The notes below the pieces were generated by a model, which searched no databases, was not told the DNA's origin, and was given only the letters and a program-made list of their open reading frames with translations. Position numbers and translations under genes: made by a program. From Acidovorax sp. NCPPB 4044 (GTDB taxonomy: Bacteria; Pseudomonadota; Gammaproteobacteria; Burkholderiales; Burkholderiaceae_C): DNA of 64,000 nt. The stretch covers positions 4,742,001-4,806,000 of the forward strand of contig NZ_JAMCOS010000001.1 in assembly GCF_028069655.1 (NCBI RefSeq), written 5' to 3'. Within the stretch, counting starts at the first letter, position 1. The number at the start of each line of letters is the position of its first letter. Positions 1-8,791 of the stretch are shown one piece after another.

Positions 1-317
1 TCGCCGCGTCGGGCCAGGGGTCGTTCCTCGGCGTGCTCAAGACCTTCGGCGCGCGCGCGCCCGTGGGCATGCTGAGCTTCCCGATGCCCGGCGTGACCCT
101 GGCGCTGGATTTCCCGCACCGGGGGGAGCCCACGCTGCGGCTGTTCGACCGGCTCGACGCCGTGGTGGCCGCAGCCGGCGGACGGCTCTATGCCGCCAAG
201 GATGCGCGCATGCCCCGCACGCTGTTCGAGGCCGGCTACCCGCACCTGGCCGAATTCCTGCCCTATCGCGATCCCCGCATCCGCTCGGCGATGTCGCTGC
301 GGCTGCTGGGCGACTGA
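1..317 (+). CDS. FAD-binding oxidoreductase, DprE1-like, C-terminal part (5' end outside window)
   Basis: This is the C-terminal ~105 residues of a FAD-linked oxidase, open from the first base in frame 3. The stretch GQGSFLGVLKTFG followed by LSFPMPGVTLALDFP resembles the C-terminal region of decaprenylphosphoryl-beta-D-ribose 2-oxidase (DprE1) and its Gram-negative relatives, which oxidise a polyprenyl-phospho-sugar at C2. The next gene, 65 bp downstream, is an SDR of the kind that supplies the second (reduction) step, so the pair probably epimerises a lipid-linked pentose. The 5' part and FAD domain lie outside the window, so substrate assignment is inference. Confidence 0.75.
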   Translation, partial: AASGQGSFLGVLKTFGARAPVGMLSFPMPGVTLALDFPHRGEPTLRLFDRLDAVVAAAGGRLYAAKDARMPRTLFEAGYPHLAEFLPYRDPRIRSAMSLRLLGD

Positions 318-382
318 CCGCCCCCCTCCCATTCCTTCCGCCAACGACCGCACGGCCGTTCCGCCCCCCACTTCCGACCGAC

Positions 383-1147
383 ATGCCCGACACCTCCACC
401 CCCCGCACCATCGCCATCGTCGGCGCCACCTCGGCCATCGCGCACCAGTGCGCCCGCCTCTGGCTCGCCGCCGGCGGCGTGGACCGCCTGGTGCTCATCG
501 GGCGCGACGGTGCCAAGCTGCCGTCCGTCGCCGCGGACCTGCAGGTGCGCCAGCCCGGCACGCGCATCGAAGCCATCGCCGGCGACATGCTGCAGCCCGC
601 CGCGATCACCGACACCGTGCGCCGCATCTGCGCGGATGGCGTGCCCGGCGTGGTGCTGATCGCCCACGGCAACCTGCCCGACCAGCCTGCCTGCGAGGCC
701 GATCTCGCGGCAGCGCAGCAGGCGCTGGAAGTCAACGGCATCTCGCCCGTGCTCTGGGCCGAGGCCTTCGCGGGCGCGCAGCAATCCCAGGGGCGCGGGC
801 GCATCGGGATCATCGGCTCGGTGGCGGGCGACCGCGGCCGGCAGTCGAACTACGTCTATGGCGCGGCGAAGGGCCTGGTGGAACGCTACGCCGAAGGCCT
901 GCAGCACCGGCTGGCCGCCACGGGCGTGCGCGTGAGCCTCATCAAGCCGGGCCCCACCGACACACCGATGACCGCCCACCTCAAGGCGCGCGGCGCGCGC
1001 CTCGCGACCCCCGACGAAGTGGCCGCCGCCATCGTGCGCGGCATGGCGCGCGGCGCGCCCGTGGTCTACGCCCCCGCCAAGTGGGCGCTCATCATGTGGG
1101 TGATCCGCAACCTGCCCCGCGCGGTGTTCCACCGCATGAAGATCTGA
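383..1147 (+). CDS. SDR family oxidoreductase, DprE2-like
   Basis: A 254-residue short-chain dehydrogenase. The nucleotide-binding turn is GATSAIA (residues 14-20), the variant seen in DprE2-type proteins rather than TGxxxGxG. Catalytic Ser146 (IIGSVAG), Tyr159 and Lys163 (YGAAK) are visible. The C-terminus (IMWVIRNLPRAVFHRMKI) is hydrophobic and basic and fits membrane association. It follows the DprE1-like gene and is 8 bp from the next membrane-protein gene, so one operon is likely. Expected role: NAD(P)H reduction of a 2-keto polyprenyl-phospho-sugar. The family call is firm; the exact substrate is inferred from context. Confidence 0.85.
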   Translation: MPDTSTPRTIAIVGATSAIAHQCARLWLAAGGVDRLVLIGRDGAKLPSVAADLQVRQPGTRIEAIAGDMLQPAAITDTVRRICADGVPGVVLIAHGNLPDQPACEADLAAAQQALEVNGISPVLWAEAFAGAQQSQGRGRIGIIGSVAGDRGRQSNYVYGAAKGLVERYAEGLQHRLAATGVRVSLIKPGPTDTPMTAHLKARGARLATPDEVAAAIVRGMARGAPVVYAPAKWALIMWVIRNLPRAVFHRMKI

Positions 1148-1155
1148 GCCCCCGA

Positions 1156-2904
1156 ATGACCGCCCGCGCTCCGATCCCCGCGCCCGCCTGGCGGCGGCGC
1201 CTTCCGCTGGCGCTGCTGCTGGCCTTCGCCACCGTCTACGCCCTCGCCACCGCGGTGTCCGCCTGGCGCACCTACACGGCCGTGCCCATCTGGGACATGT
1301 GGGGCGCGCTGGAGTTCTACGCCGATGTCCAGCGCGGCGCGGGATGGAACGCCTGGTGGCGGCTGTTCAACGAACACCGGCTCGTGCTCGCGAAAGCGCT
1401 GTTCTGGATGGAATACGCCTGGTTCGGCGGCCAGCAGGTGTTCCTGATCGCCGTCAACTACCTGCTCGCGGGCTGCGGGGTGCTGGTGCTGTCGGCCTTC
1501 CTGCGCGCGCGCCTCGCCCCCCTGCCGCGCAGCGCCTGGGCGTTCGGCACGGTGCTGCTGGCCGTGTGGCTGTTTTCGTGGGTGCAGAAGGAAAACCTGA
1601 CCTGGGCCTTCCAGAGCCAGTTCTTCCTGGCGCAACTGGTGCCGCTGGCCGGCTTCTACTGCCTCTACCGCGCAGCGCGCGGCGCCGGCTCGCCGGGCTG
1701 GTTCGCCGCGGCCTGCGCGCTGGGCGTGCTCAGCGTGGGCACGATGGTCAACGGCGTCATGGCCCTGCCGATGATGGTGCTCTATGCGCTGGTGGCGCGC
1801 CTGGGCTGGCGCCGCACGGCCGTGCTCGCATTGCTGGCGGCGGCCTGCGTGGCCGCCTACACGGTGGATTACGCCGCCCCCGCCGCGCACGGCGGCGGCG
1901 TGCTGGCGAACCTGCGCGAGCGGCCGCTGGACATGCTGCACTACACGCTGATCTACCTCGGCAGCCCGTTCCAGCACTTCACGCGGCACACGGGTGCCGC
2001 ATGGCTGGTGGTGGCGCGCGTGTTCGGCGCGCTGTTCGTGCTGCTGGCGCTGGCGCCGCTCCCCCGCGCGCTGCGCGAGCCGCGCACGCACCGGCTGGAA
2101 CTGGCGCTGCTGACCTTCGTCGCCTATGTGGGCGGCATCGCCTTCGCCACCGCCGGCGGGCGCCTGCTGTTCGGGTTCGACAGCGCGCTCTCCAGCCGCT
2201 ACACCACCCCCACGCTCCTGGCCTGGGCCGCGCTCGCGGTGCTGCACGCGCCGCGGCTCGCGGCCCTGCGCGGCGCCGCGCGCGCCGTGGCCGCCACCCT
2301 GCTGGTCCTGCTGCTGGCACAGATGCTCGTGGTGCAGACGCGCGACGTGAAGCGCAACGACCACGCCCACATGCGCATGACCGGCGCGCTGGCGCTGCAG
2401 ATGGACGTGAAGGACGACCGCCGCATCGGCATGCTGATCTGGGACCCGGCGCTGGGCACGCGGCTCGCGCGCATCGCCACCCCCCTCCATGCCGGCATCT
2501 TCGGCCTGCCGGCGATGGCCGCCGCCGAGCATGCCGTGGGCTCTCGCGCCGAAGCCCTGCCGGCCCGCTGCCATGCGTTCACCGATCTGGTGGAGATCCT
2601 GCCCGGAGAGCCGCGCTTCGTGCGCGTGCACGGCGGGCTGCTGCCCGAGCCGGCCGGCACGCTCCCGGAGGCCGTGCGGCTCGTCGCGGCCGATGGCACC
2701 GTCGCCGGCTACGGCCTGCCCGACCGGTGGCGCAAGCGCACGCCGCCTGCGCCCGCCACCGGGCCCACGGACCGCTACCTCATGTTCACGGCCTACCTGC
2801 AGGTGCCGCCCTCGGGCGTCCTGCCGGCGGTCCTCACGCTGCAGGCGCCCGGCACGGCGTGCGCGGCCCCCCTGCCGCTGGCTCCGGCCGTGCCGGCGTC
2901 CTGA
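1156..2904 (+). CDS. Polytopic membrane protein, possible GT-C-type glycosyltransferase
   Basis: A 582-residue protein with a basic N-terminus and many hydrophobic segments. After the first membrane segment comes a loop with PIWDMWGAL and, further on, RLFNEHR. Acidic residues in the first extracytoplasmic loop are typical of GT-C enzymes that use polyprenyl-phosphate sugars. The last ~180 residues are mostly soluble. I chose the ATG at 1156, 8 bp after the SDR stop, over upstream in-frame starts because those would overlap the SDR gene. I do not recognise a named family. Context (DprE1/DprE2-like genes, GtrA, flippase-like protein) suggests it transfers the lipid-linked sugar or is part of that export system. 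Confidence 0.65.
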   Translation: MTARAPIPAPAWRRRLPLALLLAFATVYALATAVSAWRTYTAVPIWDMWGALEFYADVQRGAGWNAWWRLFNEHRLVLAKALFWMEYAWFGGQQVFLIAVNYLLAGCGVLVLSAFLRARLAPLPRSAWAFGTVLLAVWLFSWVQKENLTWAFQSQFFLAQLVPLAGFYCLYRAARGAGSPGWFAAACALGVLSVGTMVNGVMALPMMVLYALVARLGWRRTAVLALLAAACVAAYTVDYAAPAAHGGGVLANLRERPLDMLHYTLIYLGSPFQHFTRHTGAAWLVVARVFGALFVLLALAPLPRALREPRTHRLELALLTFVAYVGGIAFATAGGRLLFGFDSALSSRYTTPTLLAWAALAVLHAPRLAALRGAARAVAATLLVLLLAQMLVVQTRDVKRNDHAHMRMTGALALQMDVKDDRRIGMLIWDPALGTRLARIATPLHAGIFGLPAMAAAEHAVGSRAEALPARCHAFTDLVEILPGEPRFVRVHGGLLPEPAGTLPEAVRLVAADGTVAGYGLPDRWRKRTPPAPATGPTDRYLMFTAYLQVPPSGVLPAVLTLQAPGTACAAPLPLAPAVPAS

Positions 2905-2953
2905 CCGCCGCGCGGCCCTCCGCTTTTTCCGACCGATGCACCCACCCTCTTCC

Positions 2954-3895
2954 ATGAAGCACACCACCAAGATCGTCCTGCCCGGCGGGGCCGGCCTCGT
3001 CGGCCAGAACCTCGTCGCGCACCTCAAGCTCCATGGCTACGCCCATCTCGTGGTGCTGGACAAGCACACCGCCAACCTCGAGATCCTGCGCCGCATGCAC
3101 CCGGACATCGTGGCCGAGCATGCCGACCTCGCCGAGCCCGGCGACTGGGAGCGCCACTTCGAGGGCGCCGATGCCGTGGTGATGCTGCAGGCCCAGATCG
3201 GCGCGCCGCAGGCCGAGCCCTTCGTGCGCAACAACCTCACCTCGACCGAGCGCATCCTCGCGCTCATCCAGCGCCACGGCATCCCGCAGACCGTGCACAT
3301 CAGCTCCTCGGTGGTGGAATCGGTGGCGCAGGACCACTACACCGACACCAAGCGCGCGCAGGAGCAGATGGTGCTCGCGAGCGGCATTCCCTGCGTGGTG
3401 CTGCGGCCCACGCTGATGTTCGGCTGGTTCGACCGCAAGCACCTGGGCTGGCTCTCGCGCTTCATGCGCAAGGTGCCGGTGTTCCCGATCCCGGGCAGCG
3501 GCCGCTACATGCGCCAGCCGCTCTACGCGGCCGACTTCTGCCGCATCATCGTGCGCTGCATCGAGGAGCGCCGCGTGGGTGGCATCTTCAACATCACGGG
3601 GCTGGAGAAGGTCGACTACATCGACATCATCCGCACCATCAAGGCCGCCACGGGCGCGAAGGCGGCCATCGTGAAGATCCCCTACGGCCTCTTCTACCTG
3701 CTGCTGAAGGTCTGGGCGCTCTTCGACCGCGACCCGCCCTTCACCGCCGACCAGCTCAAGGCCCTCGTGGCGCACGACGAGTTCGAGGTGATCGACTGGC
3801 CCGGCATCTTCGGCGTGCGCGCCACGCCCTTCGCCGAGGCCATCCACGAAACCTTCCACCACCCGGAGTACAGCCGCGTGGTGCTGGAGTTCTGA
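2954..3895 (+). CDS. NAD(P)-dependent epimerase/dehydratase family protein
   Basis: A 313-residue extended-SDR protein starting [20 protein letters not shown], with the Rossmann glycine motif GGAGLVG near the N-terminus and a later ISSSVVES stretch in the position of the catalytic serine region. The canonical YxxxK is replaced by a YTDTK stretch (Tyr followed three residues later by Lys), so the pair is retained. An alternative start at 2936 adds six residues; 2954 was chosen because homology-like sequence begins there. The stop overlaps the next ATG by one base (TGATG), indicating translational coupling. It probably modifies a nucleotide or lipid-linked sugar; the substrate is unknown. Confidence 0.8.
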   Translation: MKHTTKIVLPGGAGLVGQNLVAHLKLHGYAHLVVLDKHTANLEILRRMHPDIVAEHADLAEPGDWERHFEGADAVVMLQAQIGAPQAEPFVRNNLTSTERILALIQRHGIPQTVHISSSVVESVAQDHYTDTKRAQEQMVLASGIPCVVLRPTLMFGWFDRKHLGWLSRFMRKVPVFPIPGSGRYMRQPLYAADFCRIIVRCIEERRVGGIFNITGLEKVDYIDIIRTIKAATGAKAAIVKIPYGLFYLLLKVWALFDRDPPFTADQLKALVAHDEFEVIDWPGIFGVRATPFAEAIHETFHHPEYSRVVLEF

Positions 3896-5247
3896 TGAGC
3901 GCCACCCCCGACACCCCCTCCACCGCGGCCGCCGCGCCGGGCCAGCGTATCGCCGTGCTCGGCGCCGGCCCCATGGGCCTGGCCGTGGCCTACCAGCTCG
4001 CGCGCGACGGCCACCGCCCCGTGGTCTTCGAGGCCGACGACCGCGTGGGCGGCATGACCGCGATGTTCGACTTCGACGGCCTGCCCATCGAGCGCTACTA
4101 CCACTTCCACTGCACCTCCGACCATGACTTCCTGAAGGTGCTGGACGAGCTGGGCCTGGCCGACAGGATGCGCTGGCGCGCCACGCGCATGGGCTACTGG
4201 TACGGCAAGCGCCTGCAGGCCTGGGGCAACCCCGTGGCGCTGCTGCGCTTCCGCGGCCTGGGGCTGGTGGCCAAGTTCCGCTACGGCCTGCACGCCTTCC
4301 TCTCCACCAAGCGCAACGACTGGAAGCCGCTCGACGGCGTCGAGGCCACGGGCTGGATCCGCCGCTGGGTGGGCGCGGAGGCCTACGAGGTGCTCTGGCG
4401 CCGCCTGTTCGAGTACAAGTTCTACGAGCACACGGGCAACCTCTCGGCGGCCTGGATCTGGAGCCGCATCCGCCGCATCGGCCGCTCGCGCTACAGCCTC
4501 ATGCAGGAAAAGCTCGGCCACCTGGACGGTGGCTCCGCCACACTGCTGGACGGCATGGCGGCCGACATCCGCGCCCATGGCGGCGAGATCCGCCTGTCCA
4601 CGCCCGTGACGCGGGTCCGCATGGAGGCGGGCCGCGTGCAGGGCGTGGAGACGGCACAGGGCTTCGAGGCGTTCGACAAGGTGGTCAGCACCGTGCCGCT
4701 GCCCTATGTGCCGCGCCTCATGCCGGACCTGCCGCAGGACGTGCTCGCGCGCTTCGCCGCGCTCAAGAACATCGCCGTGGTCTGCGTGATCGCCAAGCTG
4801 CGCCGCCCGCTCACCGGGAACTTCTGGCTCAACGTGAACGACCCGGACATGGACATCCCGGGCCTGGTCGAATACAGCAACCTGCGCCCGCTGCCCGAGT
4901 CGGTGGTCTACGTGCCGTTCTACATGCCCGGCGAGCACCCCAAGTACGCCGAGCCCGACCAGGCCTTCCTGGACAAAGTCCGGCGCTACCTGCGCACCAT
5001 CAACCCTGCGCTGCAGGACAGCGACTTCCTCGCGATGCGCGCGAGCCGCTACCGCTACGCGCAGCCGATCTGCCCGCCCAACTACCTGGAAGGCCTGCCG
5101 CCCGTGCAGTTGCCCGTGCAAGGCCTCTGGGTGGCCGACACCTCCTACTACTACCCCGAGGACCGCGGCATCTCCGAGAGCATCGGCTTCGGCCGCCGCA
5201 TGGCGCGCGACGCAGCCGCCGTGCGCCTGGACGGGCCCCGCACGTGA
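3895..5247 (+). CDS. NAD(P)/FAD-dependent oxidoreductase (amine-oxidase/UDP-galactopyranose-mutase-like)
   Basis: 450 residues. An ADP-binding motif [20 protein letters not shown] lies near residue 18, followed by [11 protein letters not shown], the usual FAD beta-alpha-beta signature of the amine-oxidase/HemY/desaturase superfamily. A second conserved patch near the C-terminus ([19 protein letters not shown]) corresponds to the FAD-closing region. The start codon overlaps the previous stop and the stop overlaps the next start (GTGA), so it is translationally coupled on both sides. In glycosylation loci such proteins act on sugars or lipid carriers, but the substrate cannot be read from sequence. 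Confidence 0.8.
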   Translation: MSATPDTPSTAAAAPGQRIAVLGAGPMGLAVAYQLARDGHRPVVFEADDRVGGMTAMFDFDGLPIERYYHFHCTSDHDFLKVLDELGLADRMRWRATRMGYWYGKRLQAWGNPVALLRFRGLGLVAKFRYGLHAFLSTKRNDWKPLDGVEATGWIRRWVGAEAYEVLWRRLFEYKFYEHTGNLSAAWIWSRIRRIGRSRYSLMQEKLGHLDGGSATLLDGMAADIRAHGGEIRLSTPVTRVRMEAGRVQGVETAQGFEAFDKVVSTVPLPYVPRLMPDLPQDVLARFAALKNIAVVCVIAKLRRPLTGNFWLNVNDPDMDIPGLVEYSNLRPLPESVVYVPFYMPGEHPKYAEPDQAFLDKVRRYLRTINPALQDSDFLAMRASRYRYAQPICPPNYLEGLPPVQLPVQGLWVADTSYYYPEDRGISESIGFGRRMARDAAAVRLDGPRT

Positions 5248-5675
5248 TCGCCGCCTTCCGCTCGCGGCAGTTCCTGGCCTTCCTCGTGACGGGCGGCGTG
5301 GCCGCGCTCGCCAACTTCGGCTCGCGCATCGCGTTCAGCCAGTGGATGCCGTTCTCCGCCGCCGTGATCGCGGCGTACTGCGTGGGCATGTGCACGGCCT
5401 TCGTGCTCGCGCGCGCCTTCGTGTTCAAGGCGAGCACGCAGTCCGCACACAAGTCGGCGATGTTCTTCGTGCTGGTGAACCTGCTGGCCGTGGCACAGAC
5501 CTGGGCCGTGAGCATGGCCCTGCTCCAGTGGGTGCTGCCCGCGCTCGGCATCACGGCCTTCGCGCCCGAGATCGCGCACGCCGTGGGCGTGGTGGTGCCG
5601 GTGTTCACGAGCTACCTGGGCCACAAGCGCTGGTCCTTCGCCGAAAAGCCCGCGCAGCCCGGCGCGCCCGGCTGA
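5244..5675 (+). CDS. GtrA family membrane protein
   Basis: 143 residues with four predicted membrane helices, starting with GTG inside the four-base overlap with the previous gene. The N-terminal [16 protein letters not shown] and the C-terminal [15 protein letters not shown] are characteristic of GtrA, a small protein family implicated in moving or presenting polyprenyl-phosphate-linked sugars (GtrA of phage O-antigen glucosylation; GtrA-like proteins in mycobacterial arabinan synthesis). Its presence next to DprE1/DprE2-like genes matches that theme. Confidence 0.85.
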   Translation: MIAAFRSRQFLAFLVTGGVAALANFGSRIAFSQWMPFSAAVIAAYCVGMCTAFVLARAFVFKASTQSAHKSAMFFVLVNLLAVAQTWAVSMALLQWVLPALGITAFAPEIAHAVGVVVPVFTSYLGHKRWSFAEKPAQPGAPG

Positions 5676-5685
5676 CCGCGCGGCC

Positions 5686-6639
5686 ATGACCCCGCGCGCC
5701 GCCCTCGCCGCCGCCCTCGCCTGCACGGCCGCCTACGTGGCGGCGCTGGTGTGGGCCGACGCGCACAACCAGGTCTTCGCCCAGCTGCCGCGCGTGGCCG
5801 CGTGGGTGCCCGGCATGGCGGCCGTCTCCTTCGCCTCGTACGGCCTGCGCTATGCGCGCTGGCAATGGCTGCTGCGCCGCGCGGGCCACCGCGTGCCCGG
5901 CGCCGCGGGGTTCGCGGGCTACCTCGCGGGCTTTGCGTTCACGGCCACGCCAGGCAAGGTGGGCGAGCTGGTGCGCGCGCGGTACTTCGCGCGCTGGGGT
6001 GTGCCGGCCGCGCGCACGCTTTCGGCCTTCGTCTACGAGCGCGCGTTCGACCTGATCGCGGTGGCGCTGCTCGCGGCGCTGGCCATCCCGTCGATGCGGC
6101 TCTTCGGCATCGTGCTGGGTTTCGTGGCGGTGCTGATCGGCGCCGTCGCGGCGGTGGCCGCGCGCCCCGGCATGCTGCTGCGGCTCGCGGCCCGGCTGCG
6201 CCGCGCGGGCTGGCGGCGCACGGCGCGCGCGGGCCGCACGCTGGCGCGGGGGCTGGCGGGCTGCCGGCTCTGGCTCACGCCGCGCGACATCGCGGTCTCG
6301 TTCGCGCTCGGGCTCGCCGCGTGGACGGCCATCGCGGCCGCCTTCGCGTGGCTGCTGCAGGGCCTGGGCACCGCGCTGCCGCTGGCGGCCGCGCTCTCCA
6401 CCTACCCCACGGCCATGCTGGCCGGCGCGGCATCGATGCTGCCCGCGGGCATCGGCACCACCGAGGCCACCATCGTCGCGCTGCTGGCGCTGCATGCCGT
6501 GCCGCTGGGTACCGCGGCGCTCGCCGCCGTGGGCGTGCGCTTCGCCACGATGTGGTTCGCCGTGGCCTGCGGTTTCAGCGCCATGGCCTGGCTGGAGCGT
6601 GCGGGCCGCGCGGGCGCCGCCGTGGGCGAAACGCGCTAG
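5686..6639 (+). CDS. Lysylphosphatidylglycerol synthase TM-region/UPF0104 family protein
   Basis: 317 residues, about eight hydrophobic segments. Motifs AFTATPGKVGELVRARY (residues ~83-100) and LPAGIGTTEATIVALL (~248-263) are diagnostic of the UPF0104/YbhN/AglD-C-terminal family, which contains putative lipid or glycolipid flippases. It begins 10 bp after gtrA and closes the plus-strand operon; the next gene (parB) is convergent, with 43 bp between stops. Likely role: translocation or handling of the lipid-linked sugar made upstream (inference from neighbours). Confidence 0.8.
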   Translation: MTPRAALAAALACTAAYVAALVWADAHNQVFAQLPRVAAWVPGMAAVSFASYGLRYARWQWLLRRAGHRVPGAAGFAGYLAGFAFTATPGKVGELVRARYFARWGVPAARTLSAFVYERAFDLIAVALLAALAIPSMRLFGIVLGFVAVLIGAVAAVAARPGMLLRLAARLRRAGWRRTARAGRTLARGLAGCRLWLTPRDIAVSFALGLAAWTAIAAAFAWLLQGLGTALPLAAALSTYPTAMLAGAASMLPAGIGTTEATIVALLALHAVPLGTAALAAVGVRFATMWFAVACGFSAMAWLERAGRAGAAVGETR

Positions 6640-6682
6640 AACGCCCGGGAAGGCCATCGCGCCCCGGCGGGCACCCTCGGGG

Positions 6683-7621
6683 TCAACCTTCCCTGCGCAG
6701 GCGCTCGATGAGGCCGTTGAGGGCCTCCAGCGAGCCGAACTGGATCGCCAGCTCGCCCACTTCCTCGATCCGGCCGCCGCGCTTCACGCGCTTCTTCACG
6801 CGCACCTCCACCTCGGCCATGAGCAGGTCGGAGAGTTCTTCCTCCACGCGCTTGAGGTCGCGCGACTTCGCATCCTTGCGCGCCTTCTGCGGCGCGAGGC
6901 TGAATTCCGCGCCGATCTTCTTGACCAGCCCCTCGGCCTCGCGCACCGAGAGCTTGCGCGCCGCGATCTGGTTGCCGGCCGTGATCTGCGCGGCGCGGTC
7001 CAGCGAGAGCAGCGCGCGCGCGTGGCCCATGTCGATGTCGCCCGCCATGAGCATGGTCTGCACGGGCTCGGCGAGGTTGAGCAGGCGCAGCAGGTTGCTG
7101 GCGGCGCTGCGCGAGCGGCCCACGGCCTGCGCGGCCTGCTCGTGCGTGAGGCCGAACTCCTTCACGAGCCGCGCGAGGCCCTGGGCCTCTTCGAGCGGGT
7201 TCAGGTCCTCGCGCTGGATGTTCTCGATGAGCGCCATCGCCGCGGCGGATTCGTCGGGCACGTCGCGCACCAGCACCGGCACCTCGGCCAGCCCCGCGAT
7301 GCGCGCGGCCCGGAAGCGCCGCTCGCCCGCGATGATTTCGTAGCGGCCGGCGTTCTCGCCCTGCGCCAGCCGGCGCACGAGGATCGGCTGCATGATGCCC
7401 TGCGCCTTGATGCTCTCGGCCAGCTCGTAGAGCGCGCCCTCGTCCATGCGGGTACGCGGCTGGTAGATGCCGGGCACCATGTCGTCGAGCGCCAGCGCGG
7501 CGGGCGTGCCGGCGGCCGAAGCCCCCGCTGCGCCGTCCTGCGCACCGGACGGTTCCGCGACCTTGGGGCCGAGCAGCGCTTCGAGGCCGCGCCCGAGGCC
7601 CTTGGGTTTCTTGGTTGCCAT
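6683..7621 (-). CDS. parB: Chromosome-partitioning protein ParB
   Basis: 312 residues, start MATKKPKGLGRGLEALLG, the classic ParB/Spo0J N-terminus. The CTP-binding and arginine-rich patch is RYEIIAGERRFRAARIAG; the helix-turn-helix follows (LTHEQAAQAVGRSRSAASNLLRLLNL). ParB loads on parS as a CTP-dependent clamp and directs the origin region through ParA and SMC. Four parS-type sites lie 2.7-7.7 kb away in this window. The length is normal. The block reads parA, hydrolase, membrane protein, parB, so two unrelated genes sit between parA and parB. Confidence 0.97.
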   Translation of the reverse strand: MATKKPKGLGRGLEALLGPKVAEPSGAQDGAAGASAAGTPAALALDDMVPGIYQPRTRMDEGALYELAESIKAQGIMQPILVRRLAQGENAGRYEIIAGERRFRAARIAGLAEVPVLVRDVPDESAAAMALIENIQREDLNPLEEAQGLARLVKEFGLTHEQAAQAVGRSRSAASNLLRLLNLAEPVQTMLMAGDIDMGHARALLSLDRAAQITAGNQIAARKLSVREAEGLVKKIGAEFSLAPQKARKDAKSRDLKRVEEELSDLLMAEVEVRVKKRVKRGGRIEEVGELAIQFGSLEALNGLIERLRREG

Positions 7622-7652
7622 GCGATGTGATCCGAAATGAAAGTGTGAAAAG

Positions 7653-8138
7653 TCAGCGGGTCGCGCCGGCTGCCGCGGCACCGCGGTGACGGGCCCAGCG
7701 CAGCAGCAGTGCCCGCTGCCCCCAGAAGAGCACGGCCAGGGCACCCAGCACCCAGGCCCAGTTCGACGGCTCGAAGCCGGGCTGGTCATGGCGCACGGGC
7801 AGGCCCGTGGCTTCGACCAGCAGCGCGGACTCCAACACCGCCAGGACTGCCGCGGCGACGGACAGCGCGACAGCCCGGCCCGGCGCCACAGCCGGCACGG
7901 TGCACGCCACGGCGCGGCGATGGCGCGCCAGCCGCACGCAGATGCCGAAGCCCACCAGGGCGAGCAGCGCCGCCAGGGCCACCTTGCCCAGCGCCAGCGC
8001 GGCCGAGGCGGAGAAAAGCGCGCCGCCACCGGCAACGACCTGCACGCCCTCGGCCAGCACCGAGCCGATGCGCGCACGCCGGCCTTCGTTGCCGGATGTT
8101 CGGGCGGGCAGGGATCCGCCAGAGCGCCGCCAACGCAT
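7653..8138 (-). CDS. Hypothetical membrane protein between parA and parB
   Basis: 161 residues with four hydrophobic helices (a small integral membrane protein), no recognised domain. Its ATG overlaps the stop of the upstream hydrolase gene by one base (TGATG read on the minus strand), so its translation is probably coupled to it, and parB starts 31 bp downstream. This suggests one transcript parA-hydrolase-membrane protein-parB. The function is unknown; low sequence complexity (Ala/Leu rich) limits inference. Confidence 0.7.
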   Translation of the reverse strand: MRWRRSGGSLPARTSGNEGRRARIGSVLAEGVQVVAGGGALFSASAALALGKVALAALLALVGFGICVRLARHRRAVACTVPAVAPGRAVALSVAAAVLAVLESALLVEATGLPVRHDQPGFEPSNWAWVLGALAVLFWGQRALLLRWARHRGAAAAGATR

Positions 8139-8680
8139 CAACGCGGCTCCATCCACGGAGCCAGCAGCGCATGCCCCTCGGCCCAGTCGCCCAGCCCGGA
8201 GGCGGCATTCAGGTGGCCGCGCGCGCCCGCATCCACGAACCCCGCGCCCCAGGCGGACGCCAGGTCCCGCGCGCGCTCCAGGGTGCAGTACGGATCGTCC
8301 TGGCTGCCCACCAGCGTGGCCGGGAACGGCAGCGGCTGGCGCGCGATGGGCGACCAGCCGGGCAGCATCCCGGCGATGTCGGGCCGGTCCACGTCGCCGG
8401 GCGCCACCAGCAGCGCGCCCCGCACCTTGGCCGCGTGCCGCGTGTGCGCCGCCCACCAGGCCGTGAGGATGCAGCCCAGGCTGTGGGCCACCAGCAGCAC
8501 GGGGCCGTCGGCGTCGCCCACCACGTCTTCGAGGCGGGCCGACCAGTCGCCGCGCAGCGGGTGCATCCAGTCGTGCTGCTCCACGCGCCGGTAGCCGTAC
8601 AGGCGCTCCCAGCGGCTTTGCCAGTGGTCGGGGCCGGAGTTCTGCCAGCCCGGCAGGACGAGGATGTTGCTGGTATTCAT
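8138..8680 (-). CDS. RBBP9/YdeN family alpha/beta hydrolase
   Basis: 180 residues, the usual length of the RBBP9/YdeN serine hydrolases. The N-terminal ILVLPGWQNSGPDHWQSRW and the nucleophile elbow VAHSLGC (Ser67) are typical; an Asp follows in VGSQDDPYC and the catalytic His is in RGHLNAASGLGDW. The enzyme class is clear; the natural substrate is not known. It lies between parA and parB; the 111-bp gap to parA contains one copy of the dispersed repeat described separately. Confidence 0.88.
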   Translation of the reverse strand: MNTSNILVLPGWQNSGPDHWQSRWERLYGYRRVEQHDWMHPLRGDWSARLEDVVGDADGPVLLVAHSLGCILTAWWAAHTRHAAKVRGALLVAPGDVDRPDIAGMLPGWSPIARQPLPFPATLVGSQDDPYCTLERARDLASAWGAGFVDAGARGHLNAASGLGDWAEGHALLAPWMEPR

Positions 8681-8740
8681 GCTACTTTATTGATAGCAAA
8701 CTATTGAATGGATCCGGCGGCATGGAGCATATTTCATGCC
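8681..8740. repeat. Dispersed intergenic repeat, copy 1
   Basis: Contains the core ATAGCAAACTATTGAATG, then GATC, then CGGCGGCATGGAGC, then a T-rich end and CATGCC. The core forms a small stem ATAG-CAAA-CTAT. Four other copies in the window share the same order of elements. This copy fills the gap between parA and the hydrolase gene and abuts the hydrolase start codon. Confidence 0.8.
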
Positions 8741-8791
8741 CAACCTTGCCGTGGAGGGCCCCCGGGGCACCCCCGGCGGCGCCGGGCCGGC

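Noticed and set aside
1066..3027. Long open frames (several hundred codons) antiparallel to real genes, here and throughout the window
   Set aside because: High GC with strong third-position bias keeps opposite frames open; their products are His/Arg/Gly-rich without family signatures and overlap well-supported genes.
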